Shown here piece after piece: positions 36,901-47,941 of a stretch of 64,000 bases of DNA. Source of the DNA: Siphonodentalium dalli (lineage: Eukaryota > Mollusca > Scaphopoda > Gadilida > Siphonodentaliidae); assembly GCA_032622095.1 (NCBI GenBank), contig CP136066.1, positions 41,677,835 through 41,741,834 on the forward strand, in the 5' to 3' direction. The notes under the pieces are model-generated. The model ran no database searches. It saw only the letters and a program-made list of their open reading frames with translations, and was not told the origin of the DNA. Position 1 is the first letter of the stretch; each line of letters begins with the position of its first letter. Both the position numbers and the translations under genes were made by a program.

Positions 36901-38939
36901 AACATGCACCAGGTGTAGGGGTGGTGTATACAGTGGCCCATTTCATTCCCACTATCATGGCGCATGTCCACAAACTAGCACCGCGAGCATTGTTCTTCTC
37001 TGCTGGGAGATATTCGACGAGACAACTGCGGGGCGTCACACAGTTTGCTTCGGATAATGGTCAAGAAGTGTGGGTAGTCTGTACACTAGGGTCTTCTCCT
37101 TAGCAGATAGACATCTGTCCAAGGGAATGAGACAGCTAGCAGCCTTCGAAACACTGTCGAAGTTGTCCACATATGCCAATGCGTTCGCTGAGTTTGTGAG
37201 TTGACGAACCATCTATTGAGAAGTGACTAGCTAACTGGTTCGCCAGGTGTACATGTCGTTATCCCATGGGGTATGAGACACATACATAGATATGACCTTC
37301 TGTAAGCTAGACACCGGAAAATGAATTGTTTGAAACGTTATGATTAGAGGGACCCTACTCCCAGGAAGTGGTGAATACTTTGTCGGTGTGAGCGACCTAG
37401 ATTTTTCAGACAAAGAAATGGAAGCTGGTCCAGATAATTATGGACGTGACGTGGCATATCAGAATCTGTTATCATGTAATTGTTCTGATATAACTATTCG
37501 GCGCACCTACGCTTACGGCCATTATCGGCGCTAAGTGGAGACTGGATTTCGAAATGCCACATCGCGATATTAATTGTGGTGTTTCATCTTTCCAGAAGGA
37601 TACGAGCTATGTTATGCGTTTTGATACCTTTAAGTTGAACTAGTAGATGGTTTATGTACAGTTTCGTCCATACATACCGATATTATGACAAAAAGTTGAA
37701 ATTAATATGTGAAAATATCGATTTCTTTTCAATTTCTAGCCGCCAATATAGCAGCGATCTTGGCTGTGAGTATCAATTGCCAAACCCTAATGAATACTTC
37801 ATGTCATTATTCCATATCAACATGTCATGGTGGATAGAAATCGCGAAACAATAACGCCCATCGTAAGAAAGTAAAGTAATGTAGACTTGTTTCCAAATTT
37901 CGGTCGCCATTTTGGCCGCCATCTTCGATTTGGAAAACAATTTATTGCATGAGATGTAATGTAATTACTTCACCTCAGTATTTACAACTCAATTGTAAGC
38001 ATGGGTGGAGTTGTCTCGACAATAATGCCCAATGATGTGAATATGAGGGAATTTCGGTGATTTTTCAAAATCTGTCCGCCATTGTGGGCGCCATTTTGGA
38101 TTTGGGGGACTTTTATTTGGATATGGGAAAAGGAAAGTTCTTCGCCTAAGTGTTCCCAACTTACAATAGTAAGCAGGTGTGGGGTTGTCATGACAATAAT
38201 GCTCACTGATGTTAAAATCAGCGATTTTCGGCGATCTTTTATTTCTGGTGGCCATTTTGGCCGCCATCTTGGATTTGGGTGAATATTCCTCAACTCAGGT
38301 ATAAGAGGAATTCTAGCTCGAGTATCTCCTGCAAATATATATGCATGGGTGTTGTTATAATAGCAATAACATTCATTGATTCGAAACATAACATCGAGTT
38401 ATTAACGGAGATTCGGCTTTGGCCTATGATACCGGCATTTGGGAAAACGTGATATCGGACAAAAATATCCCGCAATGAATGCATATTATGGTCCCCATGT
38501 GTTCGCCAATGACTCCTCTATATGACAAATGTATAACATGACGCAAAAATTCTAACATTTTCCCACAGAGACAAACGAAAGGTGGTAACATGTCAGAAAA
38601 ATAGCATATTTTCACATTTCGGCGGCCATCTTGGCCGCCATATTGGATTCTGGTGTCGGATTTTTGGCTAATTTGTAAGGATTATATATTAGCATAACGA
38701 ATCGATCGGAAAACAAGACCGCATGTGCTATCATCTTTACTATAATGGCGATCAAAGAAACCTGGTGCATTAAAAAAAATGGCCGCCATGATGGACGCCA
38801 TCTTGTCTGGAGTCTCTGCGGCCACTTTTTTTTCTTGTTAACAAGTGAAGAAAATTAGAGGAGACCTTAAGGAAGAAAATTAGTGGGGTGAAGTTAAGTC
38901 CTGGGGGGGTGCAGAGGTCTACCAATATCTCCTGGACTA
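33978..38939. mobile_element. Giant fold-back element, imperfect palindrome of nearly 5 kb
   Basis: The ends are TAGTCCAGGAGATATTGG and its inverse. The left arm can be followed base by base into the right arm read backwards: the peptide KICYFSDMLPPF appears at 34308 on + and at 38615 on -, GGCGGCCAAAATGGCCACC-type phrases occur in both, and even the inner 36010-36250 matches inverted 36790-37030. The symmetry centre is near 36.5 kb, so little or no unique core remains. A shorter copy is at 51788-54343. No transposase was seen; the mirrored frames are arm sequence. Confidence 0.85.
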
Positions 38940-38986
38940 CTGAACATATTCTGAAAATCATAGTTAGACTGAAATATTTACACTTA

Positions 38987-39402
38987 GGGTATGTTCATAC
39001 GCTGGCGAGTTTGCACGGTATGGTTTGCGGGCATTTTGTTGTAGAAAACGATATGGTGCCAGAATATGAACGGAAATAAGCGTATAAGATACAAATGTAC
39101 CACAGCTAACTACGTGAGAAGTAAAATCTCTGTAGTTCCACAAGTAACGATGCTAGCGGAATTTGCCGGTAAATATCATGCAATTATCTCGCAAGAATAA
39201 ATCACACAGGTAATTGAAGGCAAATTACAGTAGCATCGGTACAAGTGGAACTACATAAATTTTACTTCTGATGTCCTTTGCTTTGGTAAAGATGCATGTT
39301 ATGTGCATCTTTCCGTTCATATTCTGGCACAATGTGGTTTTCTATGACGAAATGCCCGCAAAAACATACCGTGCAAACTTGCCAGCGTATGAACGTACCC
39401 TT
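38987..39402. mobile_element. Fold-back MITE (GTATGTTCATACGCTGGC ends)
   Basis: AGGGTATGTTCATACGCTGG at the left is matched by inverted GCCAGCGTATGAACGTACCCT at the right, and the arms extend inward for more than 100 bp. It is a second copy of the unit at 3698-4096. A single similar end occurs at 42994-43015. Confidence 0.8.
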
Positions 39403-42400
39403 ACTATGCGATCATCGATTATGTTTACAAATCACTAAAACATTGTTAATTACATAACAGTTGTTTTAAAGACATTTTGTGGACCAATTCGGTGCGAGAA
39501 ACTTTCAATTTAGTATTTATGTGCTATGCCAACTGGAGGAATATATAATTCTACTAACATCACCCAAAATCTCAAGCAAATCGACAGTACCTTTTCATAG
39601 AAATCATCGTCCGAACAATGCTCAGTTGTAAATATTTACTTCTAAATTCGGGACGCAACTATCGGAGATAAACTAACGAAATCAATTTCACCATCGAGAG
39701 TTACTGCATTTAATTAATATATAATAATGACGGCGTGTGTTGTCAATCGGGATATAATATTTGTAAAAATAACTACTTTGAGCAAGATTATTCTCAATTT
39801 CTATTTGATCACCCTACCGGAGTGTTTCACATCACTGTAACATTATATGTTTTATTAGAGATTATCAATACTGCATACAGAACAAGTTTATCAATTTCTC
39901 TCTTCTTGTGATGTTTTACAGACTTATATTATTTATACATTCCACACTGCGAGTGCCTTGTGTCCCTTTAATGACTGCAAATGATTGGTTAACAATATTC
40001 ATCGAGTCCCGCTCTGTGAATGTCTGCATAGATATTCAATTCCATAACAGCATTAGCGCAGTAAGAAACAGGACGCGTCTCTGACTCCACTATCAGCAGG
40101 TAAGTGATAGTATAATATTATATTTAACCCGTTCTTCACACAATGGTTTCTCCCATTCAGTTATAAAATACACATTGGAATGGTCTATTATTAATCTAGA
40201 GGGATGTTAAGAGATTTAAGCAGACGACAATCAGATTGGTGTAATAAATTCACAATAAGTTCAACGACTTGGCTATTTGTAGATCATGCCATGAATCTCT
40301 ACTCTGGCATGATCTAGGCTGTTTGTTGAACTTATTATGTGAACATTTCCTAAGATAAATAATCGTTCATGAGTTTTAAAAGTTAAAGTGACATAATGCC
40401 TTCGCAGTGAACAGATGTGAAAACTCATAACTATCTGTAAGTCCATCATGACTAATTGATTTTTCTTATTTTCACTATGAATTATTCTCCAATAGCTATA
40501 TTTCGCAAACCAATATTATGTCAATATTATTGTTACAGATATAAACAAACGTTGCAGATGGCGCCCGTATTTAAAATATTTTGTATTTATAATCTGCTTT
40601 TCAGAATATTTTCCAAGCTTTGACCTATTTCCAATGTTTACCGCTGCGTTTGACTTTAGTATTTTATTGACCTATTTGAACTTCAATCGGTCATGTGACT
40701 GTAACAGTGATGATTACAAACAACAATTGTTTAGAAATTCGAAATTTCGTGATTGAAGACTAATTGATAATAACAATAAGAACACAACGTTTATCTATTT
40801 TAATTGTACTTTTTGAATCCAGTTATTTTACAGAAGTTCACGGCCTTCACAAAATGGGCAACTTCGAAAGCCTTGTATCCAACTATCCATTTAAGGCCAC
40901 ATGGCGGTTTGATGCCTGATCATTATCAACTCTCTTTTTGTTACACTCGGTTCCGGATTCCGGGAACAACACATACAAATAATCCAATACGGACTTAAAG
41001 GTACTAAATTCGATTCGATGGTCCCCATATAATCAAATTCCAACAACAACAACATTTATAGAAATGCCCCTTCAGTTATCAGAATCGATTAATAGCTCAA
41101 AAATAAAATGCTAACCACTGTCAACTATAGTATAAACTTGCCCAAAACGTGTTATTTATCAACATGTTGTATGACGAAATATGGCCTTATTGTCAACAGA
41201 AAACCTCTTGATTTTAGAGTTTAATAAACATCTCCATCCGCAATTTGGTCGAGACCGTCGGCTCGTCGACTGTTTACTGGGCCATTAATAATTATCGATG
41301 GTGCAGCTGGATGGTGAAAAATAATTAATTTTAAAAATCGATATCTAATAACTCGGAGTTTTGATAGGTGAGTTCCTCAACTCGAATCAGATATTTTTTA
41401 ACCCCGAATTCAAATAAATAGTAATTGATGGGCGCTTAATCGGATTGTGCATCTTTAAAGACTTATTCGGTCATAAAACTGAGAACAATCGGGTCCCGAT
41501 TTTTCTTCTTTGTGGAACATTAAAGAGCGTTCCTTGTTAGGTTATTCCTGACATGGTAAAAAATAAAGTACGTTTGTCGCACCCATCTGAGACAAATTCA
41601 AAATAGTTGCAAAATTGCTATGACTTTCACAAGTTTTTTGTTAGTGTATATAAACCCTGTGTAACGATATTTCGTGCATTTATTAACCTATGTTATAATG
41701 GACGCTCGTAGTGGTATATACGTACGTCCGTTTTGGCGTCCGTCCGTTCATATATTTCATTCCCGGGTGATAATCTAAATGGAATTAAATTTACTCAAGT
41801 TCGATTTTGGGGTCCGACAGCCGATGTTTACCAGAGTTACGACCCTTTGTCGACATTTGGGATCAATTTTCGTTTCGGGATGACATAACTTTAGTTAATG
41901 TTTACTGAGTAGAATGAAATTTGGAACGCATGTAGGTCTGCCTGTTTTTACCAGAGCTACGGATGTTTTTCGGATTTTAAATTTGGGTTTTCGTGGTTTC
42001 CGAAATATAACGTCAGTTAAATGTCGACCGTATGGTGTGACAAGGGTTTGAGCATGGTCGGCCCGGTGCACATGTGTACTGGTCCCTCCCCGCGCAAATC
42101 AAGCACTGCTAATTAAAGTAAGAACAATTTGCATGGTCAGATCTCAAAATGATATCATACCTGACCGAACCATGGTTGATTCTGTTCTTCTTCTGACTAG
42201 TGGCCAAAAGTCTACTGATCCATTTAGAATAGACTACCATCCAGGCCCGAGAGGGAACAGTTGGGAAAAAACAAAGCCAAAAGAGGGGGTGCAAATGTGA
42301 TTACGCAAACTGAGTTTGATCTGCGTGGTTTCAAGGGGGAGTAGTTGGAAATTCCAAGGTGTACACATCACAACGGAGACTCTCTAGCCACGTCCGTGAC

Positions 42401-42425
42401 CAAGCCCCTGTATCCATGAACTTAT
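39403..42425. other. Mostly unassigned intergenic DNA
   Basis: Contains a hairpin at 40249-40346 (arms TTCACAATAAGTTCAAC and TAGATCATGCCA with inverses), an inverted CGCTCTTTAT doublet (41520, weaker at 41563), and a repeat-like stretch at 41740-42090 beginning with CCGTCCGTT. No gene was recognised. Confidence 0.45.
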
Positions 42426-42870
42426 ATTATTATCCACCCCTTAACTAACACTATTTCTGATTGGCCAAAAGCCGCCACATGATAATCTGGGAAAAAGTCA
42501 TATTTCACTCCCGAAAGTCATATTGGACTCAAAATATGACTTTTTTTTATCGGGACTCCGTGACGTCACAAAGTAACTATGTTGCAAATGAATCGGGAAA
42601 TAGTGATGCGCGTGCAATACTGGTGGATTTAAAAATCATTCACTTCCGCATTGAGTTTTTTTTCCACTTCCGTGTTTACTTTTCCAAATCATGCTTTCTG
42701 ATGATCATTTATAGAGAATTAAGTGCCGAAAAATACCAAAAATAACCACAAACGTTTTATTCCCAAAATGTGGATAAACATACAGATGGATAATAAACAA
42801 GTCAGTACATGGACTCCTACAAGAAAAACACACACTGTTCACAACATTGTATAATAATTTTATAGTACCA
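42426..42870. repeat. Dispersed repeat (AAAGTCATATTGGACTC), copy 1
   Basis: It shares with 56422-56990 the order CCCTTAACTAACACT, GGGAAAAAGTCATATT, CACTTCCGCATTGAG, TTTATTCCCAAAAT and CATACAGATGGAT. Non-coding. Confidence 0.7.
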
Positions 42871-43149
42871 TGCGATTCAACTGCAGTCCACCAATTTACA
42901 TGCATTTCGCCCAACGGATGATGTTAATACGAGAAACATCGCTTAACCTGTGTCAATTGATTTCACATGGGTATCGCGGTTTACCATCACAAGTAAGGAT
43001 ACGTTCATAAGTTGGCAAAAATGTCATGCCAGATGTCGTTTAGTTAGCTGCCATTTTTTGCCAGCTGCCGACTAGCTCGTGCTCCGTCGTGGCTGGATGA
43101 CAACACTCAACGATGATTTATGATAACAGCGTGTACCTCTTTTCCGGTG

Positions 43150-43965
43150 ACCACAAAACGAGGCTTATAATTACGACAATCTGCAAAAATTGGTTGGTGA
43201 TTAAACTAGTTTTGTGAAGAAACTATATCAAACATACTAAAATAGTAAAACTACCCAAGTGACACTTGTGTCTGGACTTCATCTGCTCTTTTAACGGAAA
43301 ATGGGAAATTGGGTCGAGAATAAATTGGGCGACTGACCGGAACACACACACAATTCAATTCGATCTCTGTTTCCAACTTTCTGTCTACACAAAAGCAAGA
43401 CACCACACCATAAACTATAAAACTGTACTTGCTGGTGTAAAATACACTTATTTAAAACGATTCTAGAACATCTATTGTCATCAAGACACTCAGAGTCGAT
43501 AGCAATTCCGAAGCGGTATTCCCAAAACTTCCCCACCGAATATGCGGTCTCCGGCGACAAACTCGAAAGGTAAACAATCGCTACAAATGTGCATTCTGTG
43601 CTCTCATGACCACTATCATGTCATATTAGTGTTGGCACCAAGCTGGCTAAATCCTAATAATAATGGTGGAATAGTTATGTAACACATTCCTTTATCCCTA
43701 ACTAAAGTATCGAATTTCATAGTTTCACTGATCAGTACATTTTGTTGAACGCAGTGTGGTTACTATGGACACGTTTGGGAACTGACGCCATAATGTGGGA
43801 CGACCGTTTGTGCATGTCCACCAATTTATTAAAGTATCACTGCGCGTTGTGATGCGGGAAACGACATTTCCCTCGGCTGATAGAGTTGTCGCTACCAAGT
43901 GTTTCTAAGGGCATTGACCAATCAAATGCACGCATTTAAGCGAAAGCGAAAGTAGTTAATTTTAT
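43150..43965 (-). mobile_element. Short solo copy of element M1 (empty-site reference)
   Basis: Read on the minus strand it matches 51160-51447 and then 54845-55285 with nothing in between, so it preserves the state before the GAGGGGG-ended insertion. The uninterrupted target AACTAT is at 43671-43676 (seen as ATAGTT on +). Shared blocks include GGCATTGACCAATCAAA, GTTCTAGAATCGTTTTAAAT and GGTGGGGAAGTTT-type phrases. Non-coding. Confidence 0.8.
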
Positions 43966-44344
43966 ATCACAACCAAAGTGAAAGTAAAGACACCTTCAAG
44001 AAAACATACAGTTTTAAATGTCCTTTCGTGTTGACAAAATTTGTTCAACCACCCGTATTAACCATGTTTATCTCAAAGTCAACACTAAATAAACCAACAC
44101 AAATTGAATATCATAATTATATTCTAATTAACATAAAGTTCCGGCATTGCCACCGATATAATTGGCCTACGTTCTTACATGATTGCGCGTGCCAGTAATA
44201 CACGTGTGTCTTACAATAAATATGAGGCCGTGTTAAGGGGGTGATTGTGTGAAAAATATATATTAAATTTATAATACTTTCTAAATATACGTGATTAAAT
44301 CTTATTATTAAATAAAAAAGATCGTGTAATATTTTATTGTTGGT

Positions 44345-44680
44345 TATATAATTGTATCACGAACTATGGACACTCCGTATATATCAATCACAAACCTTTG
44401 TTAAATACATGGCGATATAATTGTATCACGTACTATGGACACTCCGTATTTATCAATCACAAACCTTTGTTAGATACATGACGACATAACTATAGCGTTT
44501 GGTGGCGACTCGCCCCCCCCCCTTTCCGAACAGCTGTAAACTGTCAGGAGCTGAGTTCCCAAGATATTTTGACAAACGTTTGAGGTGGGTTTATGCCTAC
44601 AGTATGTGTCGGCGGGTGGAAGATATTTTGACAAACGTTTGAGGTGGGTTTATGCCTACAGTATGTGTCGGCGGGTGGAA
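44345..44680. repeat. Two tandem duplications (68 bp x2, 60 bp x2)
   Basis: A 68-bp unit containing TATGGACACTCCGTAT is duplicated at 44345-44480. A 60-bp unit beginning AAGATATTTTGACAAACG is duplicated at 44560-44680. Confidence 0.85.
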
Positions 44681-44810
44681 TGAGACACCCACGTATTACC
44701 ATGTCCCTGTGAATGAAATTGACAGCTGATACATCAATTAACAGGGGGTTAATCGACCAGACACCTTGTCGCCACGTCCATGTGTATCAAATATGGGTAT
44801 ATTATCCGGT

Positions 44811-45285
44811 TTAACCCTTTCAGTGCCAGGGGCCGATCTCATCGGCCCTAATTTACGGTCTGTAAAATCGGCCCTAAAAACAATAAACAAAATTAAAACA
44901 AAACTTTTGTTTGGGGGTTGAATTTGTTTTGGGTATGCATAAGCATGCTATAGCGAATTTAAAAACAAACTGGATAAAACCTTAGGGGCATGTTATAACT
45001 CCAAACTATCACCAAGTATTCATAGTAATAATTTTGATGCCCATGAAAAACGTAAGATTCCCTGCCACTAAATCTACAAAATAAATCTGTTAAAAAATAT
45101 ATAAGAAAAAAATATTAAAATTGTAAAAAATTGTAAAAAATAATAACAAATGATGAAAATTTGTTAGGCCAATGCATTCTCTTATATATGCGAGGCGACC
45201 TATGGTCGACTCGCATATATAAGAGAATGCGTTGGCACAGGGTATAAGGGTTGATACAAAAATCGGACATGGCACTGAAAGGGTG
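44811..45285. mobile_element. piggyBac-like MITE (TTTCAGTGCCA ends) with one cassette hairpin
   Basis: TTAA-CCCTTTCAGTGCCA at the left and TGGCACTGAAAGGG at the right; the right TTAA is lost. It holds a single GCCAATGCATTCTC hairpin (45171-45240) and, near the left end, GGGCCGATCTCATCGGCCC. Confidence 0.7.
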
Positions 45286-45621
45286 TGAAACTTGATGACA
45301 CTCCATACACAAACCTTCTACAGTCACGTACATTAACGTTGTAACGTTCAATAATCTTTCATATTACTGGAAAATTCTTTATGATTGGGAAAATTGTATA
45401 GTTAGTAGAAACAAAAAATACATACTATTTTGATTTATGTTTGTAATTATGGTTCATAGTACATGTATTAGCGGAATGAGAAAATGTAATTTCTTACAAA
45501 CACTTGTAGATCTTACAAAAGAAAACTCGTCATAATATTGACCCCAGATTGCATGCTATTTACCGGACAAAGTTATATAGCCTCGATAAATGCTAGTGGA
45601 ACTAAATAGTTTTTATGTGTA

Positions 45622-46140
45622 CCCATACCATAATATGGTACACACAGTGTCGACGTCCGGATTGACAACTCGTCGTCCGTCCGCCCGTCTGTCTAGCCGC
45701 CTGTCAGTCCGTTCGTCGACACTTTAAGCATAATGAGATAACTCAAACATTTTCTATCCGAATTGAACCAAATTTTGTGTCTCAGCCCAAAATACAGATC
45801 GAGTTCGAATATGGGTTTAATCCAACCAAATATTGTTTACGGAGTTATGACCCTTTTTCGAAAATATTCACTCTTAATAAAAAAAACTATTTTTTTAGAT
45901 TGAATTTCTTGCTCAATTTAAGCAAAGGAAAAAAATATATAGTCAAATGTTTTTTTTTAAATAATCAACAAAACATATTTTTAAAATTATATTTAGTTTG
46001 AACTCCTTCTTCAATTTTAAAGTTATTAAAATTTGAAAAAACTAACACCATTTATAACTCCGTCAGGGTACCCCAGGCCACCACACCAAATTTGTTTTAC
46101 ATCCGTCCAAAATCTTGTGTTATGTACTGGTAAATTTGAT
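45622..46140 (-). repeat. Dispersed repeat family A, copy 3 (inverted)
   Basis: The order is reversed: TACCATAATATGGTA palindrome, GTCGACGTCCGGATTGAC, a CCGTCCG run, then CAGATCGAGTTCGAATATGG. Confidence 0.65.
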
Positions 46141-46642
46141 TGGAGCGATATTAAACCGACTTAACCAATTTCATCCCACGCCTTTGGACTATTAGCCATT
46201 AATATGCATGGATATATCATTTTCTGATGTCTCGTATGCCAATGTGCAGATAAAGAAAGATACGGTATTTATTTTTTTCAAAATTTCAACAACACTCGTG
46301 ACATGCTATACTAACAGTAGACTACATCATTGAAGTGTATCATATGCTCTGAAATCATAAATCTGATAGGTTTAGTACAGATGCCAAGATTCAGCATAAA
46401 TAAAACCAGTGATTAGTTGACAGCTTTGATATTAATGGGTCACCAGTGAGGTGGCTTATCTTGATGGCTGTGTTAATGGTAGAATTTGATACATTATCAT
46501 TGTAGTTAATTAGCTATTTCGTGGCCACGAATTAATTATTTCCTGACCACGAAATAAAAAAACATTTCCCATGTTTTAAACCAGCCACCGTAGTTAAGTG
46601 TGTTGTAAATATATATTATTATATTCACATTCCAGACCAACG

Positions 46643-46843
46643 ATGAAGCGACACAGGTCAGCGTTGCTGCTGTTACTACTGGTGACAAGTAATCTTCTTC
46701 TAGAAACGGCCGGCTATGGTCGCTACGGCGCATGTCTGAACGACTGGGGCGTTGTTATGGGAATGCACCCTGACCTCGTTAACGCAGGCCTCAATGAGAT
46801 CGAATCGAGTCTTCCGCCTGCACTGAAGTATATTAATGGACAG
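46643..46843 (+). CDS. Gene B exon 1: signal peptide and N-terminus of secreted TULIP-like protein
   Basis: It contains 67 codons from ATG at 46643 to a strong phase-0 donor (GGACAG/GTGAGC). The N-terminus MKRHRS followed by ALLLLLLVTSNLLL is a clear signal peptide; the mature part has A-C-L-N-D-W-G-V-V-M-G-M-H-P-D-L-V-N-A-G-L, then an amphipathic stretch ending Y-I-N-G-Q. This matches gene A exon 1 almost position for position. The more upstream in-frame ATG at 46598 was not chosen because it precedes a plausible acceptor (CACATTCCAG) seven bases before the chosen ATG, where gene A has the same layout. The two genes point away from each other, with about 23.6 kb between their ATGs, so a shared short promoter is unlikely. 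Confidence 0.8.
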
Positions 46844-46949
46844 GTGAGCTTACTGCAAACAAATATTTTATTCTCAATTACCATATGCAGATATTACACA
46901 ATACACAAAAACGAATACAAAATACAATAGGATCTAGCAATAGGCAAAT

Positions 46950-47180
46950 ATTTCCAGGCGGCAATTTCATCTATAAGTTCTACCAAGATTTACGTTCGCC
47001 TCAATGGTGAATGGGCGAGTGGACAGGGCCGACAACATGGTACAACTCCGGTGCCTTGACCACATTTCGAGTGAATCCATTCTGATCAGAGGTGACGATT
47101 TGGACGATGCCATGTTTTAAGCCGGATAATAACTTCAAACTGTACAAGTCTTTATGCGAATGAAACGATCTCGGCCTGCA
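46950..47180 (+). other. Coding-like but interrupted stretch after gene B exon 1
   Basis: One frame reads GGNFIYKFYQDLRSPQW, stop, MGEWTGPTTWYNSGALTTF, RVNPF, stop, then SEVTIWTMPCFKPD. The residue mix looks protein-like, but two stops break it and no family is recognised. A TTTCCAG acceptor-like site precedes it. It may be an old pseudo-exon or chance. Confidence 0.25.
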
Positions 47181-47409
47181 GCTGAAATAATGTACAGTTT
47201 TCAGTTATTATCCTATACTTACTTTACAGTTTGTTCGCAGACGACAGTTATAAATTTGACTTGGTCTTGTATACGCGGTATGGTAATGCGATCGTTGTAG
47301 TGAAATATATTAACCCTTTGATGACGGGAGCTACGCTGGTGCAGCATTGAATATCATGTGCCAGTGCATTCTCTTATATATGCGAGTCTCCCATAGGGAA
47401 CCTCGCATA

Positions 47410-47932
47410 CACTCTTAGAACAAATGTGTATAAATACTACACAATATGTGTTACATTTGATCTTAAACAAAATTGTGTAGAAATACAACATGACATAAAT
47501 GTGTCGGTGGAATTTTCTCAACATTGAATATGAGTGAATATGTGAGTATATTATATTTAATAGATGAGATATGTTCTATTTAAGACATAAACCTCGTAAA
47601 AGCTGCCAGAATAACAAATTGGCAGCTGCTTTAAAACTTTGTGCTACACAATTATGTGTTGTTCAGTTTTTACACAAACATAGTGTATAACAAAGTTTAA
47701 AGCTGCTGCCAATTGTTTGTTCTGTGGTAGCCTTTACGAGTTTTGTGTCTCCAATAGAACACATTTCATCTAATAACTATGATACACTCACATATTCAAT
47801 CATATTCAACGTTGATGATATTCCACCGACACATTTAATAATTATATGTCATGTGTCATTTCTACACAATTTTGTTTAAGATCAAATGTAACACATTTTG
47901 TGTAGTATTTATACACATTTGTTCTAAGAGTG
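47410..47932. mobile_element. Tc1/mariner-type MITE with TA target duplication
   Basis: CACTCTTAGAACAAATGTGT at the left and its exact inverse at the right. Flanking TA at 47408-47409 and 47933-47934 sits in the host MITE sequence CGCATATATAAG, which confirms the TA duplication. The 523-bp element folds back along most of its length; non-coding. Confidence 0.8.
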
Positions 47933-47941
47933 TATATAAGA

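Noticed and set aside
34308-38615. Matching frames with KICYFSDMLPPF on + and - strands
   Set aside because: They are the two arms of the fold-back element read in opposite directions; frames are short and broken in other copies.
46598-46642. Upstream in-frame ATG of gene B
   Set aside because: It lies before an acceptor-like CACATTCCAG and would place a cysteine-rich stretch ahead of a clear signal peptide; gene A supports the later start.
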